Shown: positions 27,189 through 37,439, counted from the first letter of the stretch. The stretch is DNA of 64,000 nucleotides from Microcoleus sp. AS-A8 (GCA_039962225.1 JAMPKV010000001.1:620001-684000), one strand, 5' to 3'. Program-made: numbers and translations. The notes: generated from the sequence alone by a model not told the origin.

Positions 27189-28046
27189 ATGCCTGTGATT
27201 AACGTTCGTGGCGTCGAACACTACTACGAGTGGATACGCCAACCCACAGCCTCTCAAACTAAGCCAGTCATCGTTTTCATTCATGGCTGGGGCGGTTCGG
27301 CTCGGTACTGGGAAAGTACCGCGCTCACCCTGTCCGAGCAATTTGACTGCCTGCTCTACGATCTACGCGGATTTGGTCGCTCAAAGTTACCCCAAGAGCC
27401 AATTGAGGAGTTGCTCTATGAAATGGAGGATTACGCTGAAGATTTAGCGGCGTTGCTAGATACTCTAGAGCTACGTCGCGTCTACATCATGGCTCACTCC
27501 ATGGGGGCGTCTTCTGCTGTGCTATTTCTCAACCGTTATCCAGAGCGAGTCGAGCGAGCGGTTTTAACCTGTAGTGGCATATTTGAATACGACGAGAAAT
27601 CCTTCTCCGCCTTCCATAAATTTGGCAAGTACGTTGTTCAGTTCCGTCCCCGTTGGTTCTTGCGAGTTCCTTTTGCCAGTGCGATGTTCATGGCGCGATT
27701 TTTGCACCGTCCGTTGCCTGTGGCTTTGAGCCGTGCTTTTTTAGAGGATTTCTTAGAGGCGGATTACAAAGCGGCGTTGGGAACAATGTTGACATCCGTG
27801 AGCAAATATGCGGCTGAGGTGATGCCCCAAGAGTTTGCTCAACTCAGCGTGCCAACGCTCTTAGTTGCGGGTACACATGACAAAATTATCCCCGCAGAAC
27901 TGGGGCGTCGGGCGGCTCAGCTCAATGAAAAAGTTGAGTATTTTGAAATTTCTGACACGGCTCACTTCCCCATGCTGGAGAAGCCGGACGTTTATTTAGA
28001 GCGAGTGCAGGAATTTCTGGGCGTTGGCTCCCCAGCAAACGCTTGA
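27189..28046 (+). CDS. Alpha/beta hydrolase
   Basis: A 285-residue alpha/beta-fold hydrolase. It starts MPVINVRGVEHYYEWIRQP. It has the oxyanion segment VFIHGWGGSARYW, the conserved LYDLRGFGRSKLP, the nucleophile elbow AHSMGAS (GxSxG-like, S at about residue 100), a cap domain from about 130-200 (FGKYVVQFRPRWFLR), the acid in VAGTHDKIIP and the catalytic His in SDTAHFPMLEKP. The triad is complete, so it is probably active. The substrate is unknown; esterase, lipase or haloperoxidase-like functions are all possible. No signal peptide. It follows clpX by about 120 bp with a hairpin between, so it probably has its own promoter. Confidence 0.88.
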   Translation: MPVINVRGVEHYYEWIRQPTASQTKPVIVFIHGWGGSARYWESTALTLSEQFDCLLYDLRGFGRSKLPQEPIEELLYEMEDYAEDLAALLDTLELRRVYIMAHSMGASSAVLFLNRYPERVERAVLTCSGIFEYDEKSFSAFHKFGKYVVQFRPRWFLRVPFASAMFMARFLHRPLPVALSRAFLEDFLEADYKAALGTMLTSVSKYAAEVMPQEFAQLSVPTLLVAGTHDKIIPAELGRRAAQLNEKVEYFEISDTAHFPMLEKPDVYLERVQEFLGVGSPANA

Positions 28047-28361
28047 GCAAAGAGGCAAAAATAAAGAAATCCCCAGCCCTTAACAGGGCTGGGGATATTA
28101 ATCAGGGTGCATCTACCATTCCTTTATTCCAAAACTGGCGACCACCTCCGGATCGATTTGGAGCAATTTGGGGACAAAACCCGAATATCAAGAACCTCGA
28201 TGCTCGTTCTGAGTGAATCCTGTATTGGTAAATGATTGATTACAGGAGAATCGAGACGCCTCCAGAAACCCAACTGCATAAGTTCCCCTGACTCAGAGAT
28301 ACAAGACGTTAGCTAACAAGAGCGAGCGGATAGGTTCATTGGGAAATAAGGGAGAATTCCG
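28047..28361. other. Intergenic region with strong hairpin
   Basis: About 315 bp. It contains the perfect hairpin at 28071-28094 just after the hydrolase gene. The remainder holds no ORF. A Shine-Dalgarno-like AAGGGAG lies close to the ATG at 28362. Confidence 0.5.
28071..28094. terminator. Perfect 9-bp stem-loop after hydrolase gene
   Basis: CCCCAGCCC (28071-28079), loop TTAACA, GGGCTGGGG (28086-28094). It starts 25 bp after the hydrolase stop. The GC-rich stem suits a transcript end, although only ATATTA follows instead of a T run. Confidence 0.6.
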
Positions 28362-29414
28362 ATGTGGGATGGTTTTATTGGCAAGCAAATTCGACGGGGC
28401 GATCGCAATCTCTTATTAACGAATTTAGGATTGTTGTTGGTGCCGATCGCAGTAGGACTAATGAGTCCGCGATATTGGCACAACTTTAGCTTCGGCCCCT
28501 TTCCTATAGACAAGCAAGCACTCTTATCGATTCAAAATCCCGATACAGAGGAAAAATACTTCCTCACAGTTGAGGGAGACAAATCCTTCAAAACTGGGTT
28601 GCAGCAAATCACTCAGCGAGTTAGCAAAAGTACGGGAAATATTACCAGTGAAGAAATCTCTGCCGACTATGTTGCCCTAAAAGTCGGACAAAAAATACTG
28701 GTAGTTAAGGCAAAAGTTGGGAACGCGGATAACACCAAATTTACAGGCGACTTGGTGAATATACCAGACAATGTTCAGAGCGAACTCATTGATAAAACCG
28801 AAGCTGAATATCCCAACTTAAAAGGTGTATTTCTTCCTTATATGCTGCAAGAGGATGATTTCCGCTTCCCTGGATATATTGGCTTAGCGGTTGGAATTCC
28901 TTGTTTAGTGATTGGAGTTGGGAATCTGCAAAAGGTATTAAAACGGCGGTCTGCTCCTGAATTGCATCCCATTGGTAAATCTCTAACAAAATTAAGTGAT
29001 TACCCAGAAAGCACCGCTGCCCAAATTGACTCGGAAGTTCAATCGGACATCAATAAATTTTCCCTGGGGTCGCTACAGATTACAGCATCATGGCTGCTAA
29101 GACAGACGAGATTCGGTCTAGATATCATGAAGCTGGAGCAAATTGTTTGGATTTACGAAAAAGTTACCCAACACCGGACGAATGGGATTCCTACAGGAAA
29201 AACCTATGCTGCGATTATCATCAATCGTCAAGGAGAATCGATAGAAATTCCCGGAAATAAGCAGAACGTTGAGCAAATTCTCCTTGAAATAATCAATCGA
29301 GTACCCTGGATTCTAGCTGGTTTTAGTCAAGAGTTGCAAAACCTCTGGATGTCTGATCGCACTAAACTGTTTGAAGTTGTGGAGCAACGTCGTTGGTCAG
29401 AATATCGGGCTTAA
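28362..29414 (+). CDS. Membrane protein of unknown function
   Basis: 350 residues with two predicted membrane segments: one at about 22-44 (LLLTNLGLLLVPIAVGLMSP) and one at about 171-190 (YIGLAVGIPCLVIGVGNL). Between them is a polar, probably extracytoplasmic domain (about 50-165) with ENPDTEEKYFLTVEGD-like beta strands. The C-terminal 150 residues are cytoplasmic and contain ASWLLRQTRFGLDIMKLEQIVWIYEK and AAIIINRQGESIEIPG, resembling PH-like domains of small bacterial membrane proteins. I cannot name the family. The ATG at 28362 has AAGGGAG upstream. It stands alone between the hydrolase and the convergent cobK. Confidence 0.65.
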   Translation: MWDGFIGKQIRRGDRNLLLTNLGLLLVPIAVGLMSPRYWHNFSFGPFPIDKQALLSIQNPDTEEKYFLTVEGDKSFKTGLQQITQRVSKSTGNITSEEISADYVALKVGQKILVVKAKVGNADNTKFTGDLVNIPDNVQSELIDKTEAEYPNLKGVFLPYMLQEDDFRFPGYIGLAVGIPCLVIGVGNLQKVLKRRSAPELHPIGKSLTKLSDYPESTAAQIDSEVQSDINKFSLGSLQITASWLLRQTRFGLDIMKLEQIVWIYEKVTQHRTNGIPTGKTYAAIIINRQGESIEIPGNKQNVEQILLEIINRVPWILAGFSQELQNLWMSDRTKLFEVVEQRRWSEYRA

Positions 29415-29539
29415 ACAAAACCTGTAGCTGTTCGTTAACTCTACCTATCAAAACAACATACGTGTAAAATTCTCTCTTTTCTTTTCCTCCGCGTTCTCTA
29501 CGCCTCTGTAGTTCGTTTTTTTCCAATCAGACGAGGCGG

Positions 29540-30352
29540 CTACCTCACATGAGTGCGACAAAACTCCAAGGCTAAAGAAAAATCGCTGGTTTGCTGAGGG
29601 TAGTCAACCACAGGACGGTCAATGACGACTAGAGGGATACCCAATTCAGCGGCAACGGTTCGCTTAATCTCTTCGCCTCCAGCCACACCAGAAGCCTTTG
29701 TTACCACCAGCGAAATCTCCCAGTGACGCCAGAGTGACTTTTCTAACTCAGCGGAGACAGGAGGACGAATGGCAATAATCCGATCTGAAGTAAATCCAGC
29801 CGCAATCGCCGCTTCCAGGGACGTGAGGGCTGGTAGAATCCGGGCAAATAGGGTAGACCTATCTTGCCACCCTTGAAATAGATGTAAGGCTTTATAACCA
29901 ACGGTGAGCAGTACTCGCTGTTGGAGGAGGTAGTCCCCAGCTAAAAGAGTCTCAAAGCTTTCCAGCCTGATGACCCTTGAATGGTCAGTTTGAGGGTCAA
30001 CGACTGGGCGTTCAAAGCGCAGATAGGGAATTTTTCGCTGAGCCGCAGCCCTTGTTGCCATTTGGGAAATTTCTACAGCATAAGGATGAGAGGCGTCGAG
30101 GATAGCCGCAATTTGTTGCTCTTGGAAAAAATGATTTAACTGCTCAACATCCAAACGCCCAACTTGAACTGTGAGGCTTGGAAGTTTAGGATAAAGCATC
30201 TGGGCGGAGACTGTTGTCACCGTTACCGTACAGGACAAACCCAGAGAGGCGATCGCGCCAGCCAAAGCAACACTTTCACTCGTACCGCCAATCAGCCAGA
30301 GGCGATTACCCAAAAAATAGCCTCCCAATGCGCGATCGTTAGGGTCTAGCAA
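29540..30352 (-). CDS. cobK: Precorrin-6A reductase
   Basis: NADPH-dependent reductase of corrin-ring biosynthesis (CobK/CbiJ family), 270 residues. The start RLWLIGGTSESVALAGAIA is the family N-terminus. AILDASHPYAVEIS is a hallmark motif, and LRFERPVVDP, AIRPPVSAELE and VTKASGVAGGEEIKR follow in the expected order. The only start that keeps the N-terminus is a TTG at 30350-30352; no ATG lies before the conserved region. No other cob gene is in the window, and no cobalamin riboswitch was recognised upstream. A small conserved membrane protein follows upstream on the same strand. Confidence 0.9.
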   Translation of the reverse strand: MLDPNDRALGGYFLGNRLWLIGGTSESVALAGAIASLGLSCTVTVTTVSAQMLYPKLPSLTVQVGRLDVEQLNHFFQEQQIAAILDASHPYAVEISQMATRAAAQRKIPYLRFERPVVDPQTDHSRVIRLESFETLLAGDYLLQQRVLLTVGYKALHLFQGWQDRSTLFARILPALTSLEAAIAAGFTSDRIIAIRPPVSAELEKSLWRHWEISLVVTKASGVAGGEEIKRTVAAELGIPLVVIDRPVVDYPQQTSDFSLALEFCRTHVR

Positions 30353-30384
30353 TATCAGTCCAGCTCAACGAGTCACGGCACAGC

Positions 30385-30573
30385 TTACCCTTTCAGGGCT
30401 TTGGTAAAGTTTCTGCGATAAGACTTATTGGCAATAATCAAGGCCGGCCACAACAGTGACAAGGCAACCCGGTTAGGCAAACTGCGGGAGAAGTTTGTTC
30501 GTTCAAACCCCTTCCAGAACTTCCAGATGCCGTACCCGTAAATTCCCAGTCCCAGCAAAATAAATAGTTTCAT
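30385..30573 (-). CDS. Small conserved membrane protein
   Basis: A 62-residue protein with an N-terminal membrane segment (MKLFILLGLGIYGYGIWKFW) followed by a basic, amphipathic region (FERTNFSRSLPNRVALSLLWPALIIANKSYRRNF). It is the sort of one-TM protein often found in cyanobacterial genomes without known function. The ATG is at 30571-30573. It lies 32 bp upstream of the cobK start on the same strand, so the two may be co-transcribed; a functional link is not implied. Confidence 0.6.
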   Translation of the reverse strand: MKLFILLGLGIYGYGIWKFWKGFERTNFSRSLPNRVALSLLWPALIIANKSYRRNFTKALKG

Positions 30574-31131
30574 AATGCAATCAACCCCTATAACAACTGA
30601 CTAAGGTTCACCGCGTCAAAGCTGTTTGACCGTCAATTTCCGCTTCCCTCACGCCTGCTACCCTGCTGCAAGCCTATTTCCATCTGGAAACCTCTACAGC
30701 CACGCGTTCAGGGTGTAGAAGAGTCCACGCAATTGATTCCCCTTACAGCTCAAATTAGCATTAATTTAGTTCTAGTCTATCTAGGCGAACCTTGCGGCGT
30801 CACCCAGATGTTCAAAGCAACCCCAACATATTATTTATTTATGAGCTAATTAGAGCTTGACTCTCAAACCAGTAGCACTGGATCGTTAAGTCTTCAACGA
30901 GGAAGGCAGCTATTGGTAAACAGCTATATACATATATAACTGTTCAAAACAAAATGAATACATATTACATTAGTTCTATTTTTGTCAAGAGTAAAAGTCA
31001 CTAATTTTCTGACGAGTTGATCTTGTGGAGGGGTACCATAATTCTCAAGATATAGGAGACTATTAAGAATAGGTAACAAAACTTAGAATCTCACGATATT
31101 ACACCGTGAAGCGCGCAAATTAGGAGGACTT
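30574..31131. other. Divergent intergenic region upstream of nucleotidyltransferase fusion
   Basis: About 560 bp between divergent genes, AT-rich in the right half (TACATATATAAC near 30930). An AGGAGG-like GGAGGACTT precedes the ATG at 31132. I see no RNA gene or operator that I can name. Confidence 0.4.
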
Positions 31132-33678
31132 ATGCGAGCAGTGCTGATGGCTGGCGGTTCAGGAACACGTCTGAGGCCGCTGACATGCGATCTTCCCAAG
31201 CCGATGGTCCCGATCCTAAATCGACCCATCGCTGAACACATTATCAACCTTCTCAAGCGACATCACATCACGGAGGTTGTAGCAACACTGCACTATCTCC
31301 CCGATGTCATGCGAGACTACTTCCAAGACGGCAGTGATTTTGGCGTACAAATGACCTACGCCGTTGAGGAAGACCAGCCTCTAGGGACTGCCGGTTGTGT
31401 CAAAAATATTGCCGAATTACTGGATGACACGTTTTTAGTGATCAGCGGCGATAGTATCACTGACTTTGATTTAAGCGCAGCGATTGAATTCCATAAACGC
31501 CAGAATTCAAAAGCAACTCTAGTTCTGACTCGCGTTCCCAATCCAGTTGAGTTTGGGGTCGTGATCACCGACGAGGAAATGCGTATTCGACGGTTTTTAG
31601 AAAAGCCTTCGACCAGTGAAATTTTTTCAGATACGGTCAACACCGGGACGTACATTCTGGAACCATCAGTTTTAGACTACCTGCCCGTTAATGAGGAATG
31701 TGACTTTTCCAAAGATTTGTTTCCGTTGCTCTTAGCCAAAAATGAGCCAATGTATGGCTACATTGCAGAGGGTTACTGGTGTGATGTCGGTCACCTGGAT
31801 GCCTACCGCGAAGCCCAGTACGATGCTTTACACCAACAGGTGGATCTAGACTTTGCTTACCCTGAGCAAAAGCCAGGATTATGGGTCGGTCAGAATACCT
31901 ACATTGACCCGACAGCCAAGATTGAAACCCCGGCACTGATTGGCAGCAACTGCCGTATTGGCCCACGAGTAACGATCGAAGCGGGAACGGTGATTGGTGA
32001 TAATGTCACCGTCGGCGCAGATGCTGATCTGAAGCGTCCCATTCTCTGGAATGGCGCAATCATTGGTGAGGAAGTACATCTGCGTGCCTGTGTGATTTGC
32101 CGAGGCACGAGGGTAGACCGTCGCGCTCATGTCTTGGAAGGTGCCGTCGTTGGCCCCCTCTCTACCATCGGTGAAGAAGCATTAGTCAGTCCAGGTGTGC
32201 GCGTCTGGCCTTGTAAGCGGATTGAATCGGGAGCCACATTGAATATTAATTTGATTTGGGGTCAAACGGCTCAACGGAATCTGTTTGGTCAGCGCGGTGT
32301 TCAAGGGTTGGCAAACATTGACATTACTCCAGAATTTGCGGTTAAGTTGGGGGCGGCTTATGGCTCAACCTTAAAACCAGGTTCCCAAGTCGCGATATCC
32401 CGCGATCAACGCAGTATTTCCCGCATGGTGTCGCGGGCTTTAATTGCTGGATTGATGTCTGTGGGAGTCCATGTCCAGAATCTGGAACACACAGCCATTC
32501 CCATTGCTCGCTTGGTGATACCCACACTTTCGGTGGTTGGGGGCATTCACGTTCGAGTCCACCCAGACCGTCCGGATTACATTCTGATCGAAATTTTCAA
32601 CTCCCAGGGAATTAATATCTCCAAGGGGCAGGAGAAGAAAATCGAAGGGGCTTATTTCAAGGAAGACTTGCGGCGATCGCAAATTCATGAAATTGGTAAT
32701 GTGGGCTACCCCAGTCAAGTGAACGATCTCTACAGTACTGGGTTTACCCGACATCTGAATATTGAAGCAATTCGCAACAGTGGTTCCAAGGTCGTGATTG
32801 ACTACGGTTACTCGGTTTCGGGGGCGGTACTCCCGCAATTGCTAGGAAAATTTGGTTGTGATGCGGTTGTTCTCAATGCCAGTTTGAACCAAATGGGACT
32901 CTCAAACCACGAACGGGAGGGATTGCTCGCGCAGTTGGGTCATGTTGTCGAAGCACTGAGAGCGAATTTTGGTGCACAGGTGTCGGCGAATGGAGAACAG
33001 CTGATTTTGGTGGATGAATCAGGCATCCCGATTCGGGGCGAGGTTTTAACCGCGCTGATGGTCAACGTCATGCTCACCGCCAATCCCAGAGGCACAGTGG
33101 TTGTACCCGTACAGGCATCGAGTGCCGTTGAACAAATTGCTCGCCGTCATGATGGCAAAGTGATTCGGACTAAAGCGAATCCAACGGCGTTGATGGAAGC
33201 CTCTCAAGCCAATCCTAATGTTGTGTTGGGCGGTAGTGGAGAAATGGGCTTTATTTTCCCACATCTCCATCCTGGCTTTGATGCGATGTTCTGTATGGCT
33301 AAGTTGATTGAGATGCTAACCATACAGGAGCGATCGCTCGGTCAAATTCGTACCGATCTCCCCCGCGTTTGCCACAAAACCCACACAGTGCGCTGTCCTT
33401 GGACGGTGAAAGGTTCCCTTATGCGCCATCTGGTGGAAACTCATCCCAATGAGAACTTAGAGCTAATCGATGGGGTGAAAATTGTCAACCACCAAACAGA
33501 TAGTTGGGTGTTGATTTTACCGGATGCTGGCGAACCCCTGGTACACATCTTTGCCAACAGCGATGACCGAGATTGGGTTGATGACAGTTTAAGGAAATAT
33601 CGTAATTACGTTCAAGACTTTGTGGAACACGAACAGGGTGTGGTAGAACCGCCCAAAGTTGAAGCGATGACAACATAG
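31132..33678 (+). CDS. Nucleotidyltransferase-phosphomannomutase fusion (mannose-1-phosphate guanylyltransferase-like)
   Basis: 848 residues in three parts. Residues 1-240 form a sugar-nucleotidyltransferase with the signature [13 protein letters not shown], ending in the catalytic-type [11 protein letters not shown]. Residues about 260-365 are a left-handed beta-helix of hexapeptide repeats ([22 protein letters not shown]). Residues about 375-840 match the phosphoglucomutase/phosphomannomutase domains. In the mutase part the usual phosphoserine loop TASHNP is replaced by [10 protein letters not shown] (about 473-482), so the serine is missing. The metal loop is also not recognisable, and the mutase half may not be catalytic. 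Such fusions are widespread in cyanobacteria and are annotated as mannose-1-phosphate guanylyltransferase for GDP-mannose supply to polysaccharides. The substrate is unproven. Confidence 0.88.
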   Translation: MRAVLMAGGSGTRLRPLTCDLPKPMVPILNRPIAEHIINLLKRHHITEVVATLHYLPDVMRDYFQDGSDFGVQMTYAVEEDQPLGTAGCVKNIAELLDDTFLVISGDSITDFDLSAAIEFHKRQNSKATLVLTRVPNPVEFGVVITDEEMRIRRFLEKPSTSEIFSDTVNTGTYILEPSVLDYLPVNEECDFSKDLFPLLLAKNEPMYGYIAEGYWCDVGHLDAYREAQYDALHQQVDLDFAYPEQKPGLWVGQNTYIDPTAKIETPALIGSNCRIGPRVTIEAGTVIGDNVTVGADADLKRPILWNGAIIGEEVHLRACVICRGTRVDRRAHVLEGAVVGPLSTIGEEALVSPGVRVWPCKRIESGATLNINLIWGQTAQRNLFGQRGVQGLANIDITPEFAVKLGAAYGSTLKPGSQVAISRDQRSISRMVSRALIAGLMSVGVHVQNLEHTAIPIARLVIPTLSVVGGIHVRVHPDRPDYILIEIFNSQGINISKGQEKKIEGAYFKEDLRRSQIHEIGNVGYPSQVNDLYSTGFTRHLNIEAIRNSGSKVVIDYGYSVSGAVLPQLLGKFGCDAVVLNASLNQMGLSNHEREGLLAQLGHVVEALRANFGAQVSANGEQLILVDESGIPIRGEVLTALMVNVMLTANPRGTVVVPVQASSAVEQIARRHDGKVIRTKANPTALMEASQANPNVVLGGSGEMGFIFPHLHPGFDAMFCMAKLIEMLTIQERSLGQIRTDLPRVCHKTHTVRCPWTVKGSLMRHLVETHPNENLELIDGVKIVNHQTDSWVLILPDAGEPLVHIFANSDDRDWVDDSLRKYRNYVQDFVEHEQGVVEPPKVEAMTT

Positions 33679-33708
33679 AACGGTCTATTTCTCTGGCTAT
33701 CCTGTCGC

Positions 33709-33735
33709 CACCATGGCGATAGGATGCCTGATACA
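33709..33735 (+). terminator. Stem-loop after nucleotidyltransferase gene
   Basis: ATCCTGTCGCC (33709-33719) pairs with GGCGATAGGAT (33725-33735), 10 Watson-Crick pairs and one G-U, loop of 5 nt. It starts 30 bp after the stop. A second, weaker GAGTGAA/TTCACTC pair lies near 33785-33813. No strong T run follows the first. Confidence 0.5.
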
Positions 33736-34053
33736 CCAGGGAATTGGGCACAAGAGTGAAGGATAAGCTCCCAAAGAAAGCAAGAGTGAATATTGAATCA
33801 ACCCTTTTTCACTCTTTCCCAGTCCGCAATTCACCACTCGATTAACACCTTTGGTACGCTTGTTCTATGATGGATCAGGAGGAGGCTGAAACATGTGCAG
33901 ACTCCTTTTATTTTTTTGACCTGCTACTTGTACATTAAGGGGGAGAGGTTTCACGGCTTTCCACTGAGCACCTAGCAACTAGCTTGACTCGGAAAGCATG
34001 TAGAACTCTTGCCTAGCCGGTCGATCACCAAGAGCGCCAAGGAGGATTTCACG

Positions 34054-34614
34054 ATGAATAGCTGCATCTTGATGGCACAAATCATTCAAGATCCAGAACT
34101 TCGTTACACGGCTGATAGCCAAACGCCTATCGCCCAGATGCTGGTCGAGTTTCCCAGTCAACGGGCTGAAGACCCACCTGCACGGTTAAGAGTGGTCGGT
34201 TGGGGAAATTTGGCTAATTCCATTAAGGAAAACTATGCCCTGGGCGATCGCGTCGTCATCGAAGGTCGATTGGGCATGAATACCGTGGAGCGATCAGAAG
34301 GGTTTAAGGAAAAACGAGCGGAATTGACCGTCTCCCGCATTTACAAACTGGGCGCTGATACTTTATTTGAACCTCATGTCGCTGTACCTGCGACAACCTC
34401 TGAGGCTTCAGCACCTGTTTCTTCTCCAAAATCCAATAATGTGGTGGTACCTTTAAGGTCACCTCGGCAATCAGCGCCGATGCCTAATACTCGCGATTTG
34501 GAGAGAGACTACACTTCTTCAGTGACTGAGCCAACTTATGAAACCCCCGCCATTCGCACTTCAACCACTCCAACTCCAGATAACTCACAAGATTTAGATG
34601 ATATTCCCTTCTAG
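34054..34614 (+). CDS. ssb: Single-stranded DNA-binding protein
   Basis: OB-fold SSB of 186 residues. The N-terminal OB domain (about 1-110) begins MNSCILMAQIIQDPELRYT and includes IAQMLVEFPSQ, LRVVGWGNLA, GDRVVIEGRLGMNT and AELTVSRIYKLG. A proline/serine-rich linker follows, and the C-terminus ends in the acidic tip DDIPF, which recruits replication and repair partners. The ATG at 34054 is favoured by AAGGAGG 9 nt upstream, rather than an earlier in-frame start. Its divergence from the standard E. coli SSB OB domain suggests the cyanobacterial second paralogue. It has no obvious operon partner. Confidence 0.9.
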   Translation: MNSCILMAQIIQDPELRYTADSQTPIAQMLVEFPSQRAEDPPARLRVVGWGNLANSIKENYALGDRVVIEGRLGMNTVERSEGFKEKRAELTVSRIYKLGADTLFEPHVAVPATTSEASAPVSSPKSNNVVVPLRSPRQSAPMPNTRDLERDYTSSVTEPTYETPAIRTSTTPTPDNSQDLDDIPF

Positions 34615-34703
34615 CCGAATGAGTGGGAAACAAGCTACGGCCTATTTGCCTAAGTTAAAGTTAGTGCGCTCACCCGTTAAATTCCCTTAAGAGTTCAACC
34701 TGG

Positions 34704-35021
34704 CTAAAACACTAGGCTATTTTGAAGATACGTCAACTCGGAAGGGAGTAAGCTGGTGCAATAACTAGGGAAGATGGCACAGCGGTCATCTAAGGTCGCC
34801 TCATCTTCAAAGATTACCCCGACAAAACCTACTCGGAGACATGTTTCGTCGCGATTATAGTACTGCATGTCGGGATGTTCGGCATCGTATTCTACCCTCC
34901 AAACTACCTGACCTAATTCTTCTTCGAGTTCCCAGTCCCGCTCAGGAGTTTGTATGAGCCAATCTAGTTCTGCTAAATCAAACATGGGGATTTGGTTACA
35001 GTAAAAAATTTCGATGCCCAT
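34704..35021 (-). CDS. Conserved hypothetical protein, cytosolic
   Basis: A 105-residue acidic protein starting MGIEIFYCNQIPMFDLAELDW, with a beta-rich middle (LGQVVWRVEYDAEHPDMQYY) and LRVGFVGVIFEDEATLDDRC. The ATG at 35019-35021 has a strong GGGAGG 7 nt upstream, so the longer in-frame reading from 35042 is not needed. I do not recognise the family. There is no signal peptide or membrane segment. It is convergent with ssb. Confidence 0.6.
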   Translation of the reverse strand: MGIEIFYCNQIPMFDLAELDWLIQTPERDWELEEELGQVVWRVEYDAEHPDMQYYNRDETCLRVGFVGVIFEDEATLDDRCAIFPSYCTSLLPSELTYLQNSLVF

Positions 35022-35304
35022 ACTTAACCTCCCTGTATACATAGATGCAACCCATCAGCCATGATCAAGTTTCCTCCCCTGGAAAGGGTTTTTCAACTTT
35101 TTCCTTAGTTTTTAGCAGAGCGTGGTGGACAAGAGCAACTCCTTAAAGGTCTGTTTTTTCGGATCTGGGAATTACCCAACCTCTCCCGCTCTCTTTTTTC
35201 ATTGGTTGCGCCAGAGGAGTTCCGAGAAATTACGGAGATTGATCAGTGGCCCCATGTTCTGATTTAGGGGATTTTGCTGTTTTCTTCTCGTGTCAGGAGC
35301 AAGT

Positions 35305-35616
35305 ATGTTCGGAGATGTTGAATCGTTGTTACTCCAGATGTTAACTCCAGTTTCTCTCCTACCGAATGCACTGCCTGAGTTATTCGCTCAAGTCAGTTAC
35401 TCTGGAAAAATTACCTTGGCAGACCGCTATAGGCTGATGGCGGCTTTGTTAGGAGAGTCACTCCCTGACGAAGAGAGAGAGTTAATCGACCGACTGCTAC
35501 ATGCTGTATATCGGAGACGGCTGAAAGTCGTGAATGAATTTTCATCCGTACTCACGCTGAAAACATCACCTCTAGGTATCCAAATCGAGGCATTGATTGT
35601 TCAATGCTGTGCTTAA
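35305..35616 (+). CDS. Small helical hypothetical protein
   Basis: A 103-residue protein, mostly alpha-helical by pattern: MFGDVESLLLQMLTPVSLLP, then ITLADRYRLMAALLGESLPD and EERELIDRLLHAVYRRRLKVV. The ATG at 35305 has AGGAG 7 nt upstream; the earlier GTG at 35290 overlaps that site and is less likely. No metal site or catalytic motif is visible. The function is unknown. The IS-bounded region starts about 320 bp downstream. Confidence 0.55.
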   Translation: MFGDVESLLLQMLTPVSLLPNALPELFAQVSYSGKITLADRYRLMAALLGESLPDEERELIDRLLHAVYRRRLKVVNEFSSVLTLKTSPLGIQIEALIVQCCA

Positions 35617-35935
35617 TGGTCTATCGGAAGCCAAAAGGTAGCTTGTTATACAACAAGTAAGTCCGCCGGGGCACCCAAGAGAGTCACTTCACTCTAGGGC
35701 TGCCTGAAAATTCTATCTAAAAATCTGGCAAAGCAGATTATTTGACTAGATCAATTACAAATAACTGTTTTTAATATTTGAATGCACCTAGAGCGATGTT
35801 TAAGAGAAGAGGACACTTCAAGAATCTTCCTACATCATTTAAATTCAACATCAGCTCCGAAGCCTTAGCCGTCGGTTACAATTCTTATTCTTTTGTTGAG
35901 CCGTCTGTGAGCTCAAACGCCGATGCCTGAAGCTT

Positions 35936-37439
35936 ATACCAAGTTGCGGTCAAACATAGTAGACTTGCAAGAGTACGTGGCTTTTGAGAAAAGCGCTCTT
36001 CCACAAAAAGACTCTCAATGGCGCGAGGCAGAGCGCTTCCTGAAGGGAGGATGACTAATGAACCCAGTGACCTGTACCAGCCCACACTTAGAGATACAAA
36101 CGGTTAAGTGGAAGCTGAAAACGGCAAAGAAACATTGGGAGAAACAAAGGTGGTTAGTAATTTATAACGGGATGGTAGACCCGCGTTCGGCAAGAAATAT
36201 TGCCAAACACGTAGGCGTGTCTAAAGGATTCGTGCATAAAGTAATCCAACGCTACAACAATCAAGGAGAAGAGGCGCTCAAGAGACCAGGTAGCGGAGGG
36301 AGACGCAACAGTTACCTGAGTTGGGAACAAGAAAAACAACTGATAGACTCATTTAAGCAAAAAGCAGCCAAAGGACAGATTGCGACAACCAAAGAGATTC
36401 AACTCGCCTACGAGAAGCTGGTGGGATTCAAAGTCCATAAAACGACAATTTACCGCTTATTGGAGCGACACCAGTGGCGGAAAATAGTGCCGCGCCCCGT
36501 ACATCCCAAAAGTAACAACCAAGCCCAAGAGGAGTTTAAAAAAACTTTGCCTATCAGGTAGAACAAATTAATCTTGCCTAGAGACCCTCTAGATACTAGA
36601 CCCCTGCTAATCATGGCAGGAGATGAAGGGCGATTTGGTCGGCTTGGGGAGATACGTTCTTGCTGGTGCCCAGAAGGACTCCGTCCCACTGTCGCGAAAC
36701 AGCAGGTCTGACAGTATGTTTATGCTTATGCGGCTGTAGCACCGTCTTTGGGTCAAATGACCTGTTTAATTTTACCCTACGTGAATACACAGATGATGAA
36801 TCTGTTTTTACAGCAGGTTTCGGTAGAGTTTGCTGATTATTTCATTATTCTGCAAGTAGACAAAGCCGCTTGGCATCGGTCAAACAGCCTCAAAGTCCCG
36901 GAAAATATTCGTCTAGTTTATCAACCGTCTTATAGCCCTCAGTTGATGCCTGTAGAACACCTGTGGGATGAGATTAGAGAAAAGCATTTTTATAAGCGGA
37001 TATTTAAGTCTCTTTCCCAAGTTGAAGATGAACTTAATCTTGGGCTAGTTGAGCTTTTAGCTGAACCGGAACGGCTGCGATCGCTGACTTTTTTTCCTCA
37101 TTTGAGAATCCCTGTTTAACTTGAGCATGAACGAGAACTTAAGGCGTAGCGAGTGCAGGCAAAGTCAATTGCTTCCATGCAGGAACAGTTGTCACCGACC
37201 ACTAAGCCTTGCCTTCCTGGCTTACTTTTTCACCTACTCCTGTGTGCCATACTCCACGCTCGCTTTGATGATTAACCCGGAGCAGGGTTAGGTGTTTTTT
37301 CTTATTGTCGGGTTCAGTAGGAATAGTGAGTTCAAGCGTGCTTTTTGCGATCGCACCCGCCCTGAACCCTTGCTCTTACTGCTTTTATCAATAATCATGC
37401 ACTCTTGCAAGTTTACTACGTTTGACCGCAACTTGGTAT
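35936..37439. mobile_element. Decayed IS630-family insertion sequence with 44-bp inverted repeats
   Basis: Near-perfect terminal inverted repeats border the element: 35936-35979 (ATACCAAGTTGCGGTC...) and 37396-37439 match at 40 of 44 positions when inverted. They enclose a degraded IS630-type transposase (36058-37119) and about 280 bp of extra DNA at the right end with no gene. The total of about 1.5 kb is longer than a standard IS630, so a further insertion may lie inside. TA dinucleotides occur at both borders, as expected for this family, but I cannot fix the exact duplication. Confidence 0.65.
36058..37119 (+). pseudogene. IS630-type transposase with two in-frame stops
   Basis: One reading frame interrupted by TAG (36559-36561) and TGA (36709-36711). 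The N-terminal part is a helix-turn-helix (ARNIAKHVGVSKGFVHKVI, then a second HTH near KTTIYRLLERHQWRK). After the first stop the frame resumes with the DDE core: AGDEGRFGRLG (first Asp), LQVDKAAWHRS (second Asp) and PVEHLWDEIREKH (Glu). It ends in FFPHLRIPV. Between the stops the alternative frame reads AYQVEQINLA, which suggests small compensating indels. The transposase is inactive unless both stops are read through. A GGAGG lies just before the ATG at 36058. Confidence 0.8.

Noticed and set aside
30353-31131. Cobalamin riboswitch near cobK
   Set aside because: No B12-box pattern or characteristic stem was seen upstream of cobK.
32440-32838. Antisense 132-codon frame within the nucleotidyltransferase fusion
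   Set aside because: It is the complementary strand of a well-supported gene with codon-shadow composition.
36500-36720. Programmed frameshift in the IS transposase
   Set aside because: The two parts are in the same frame separated by TAG and TGA stops; the poly-A is better explained by decay.
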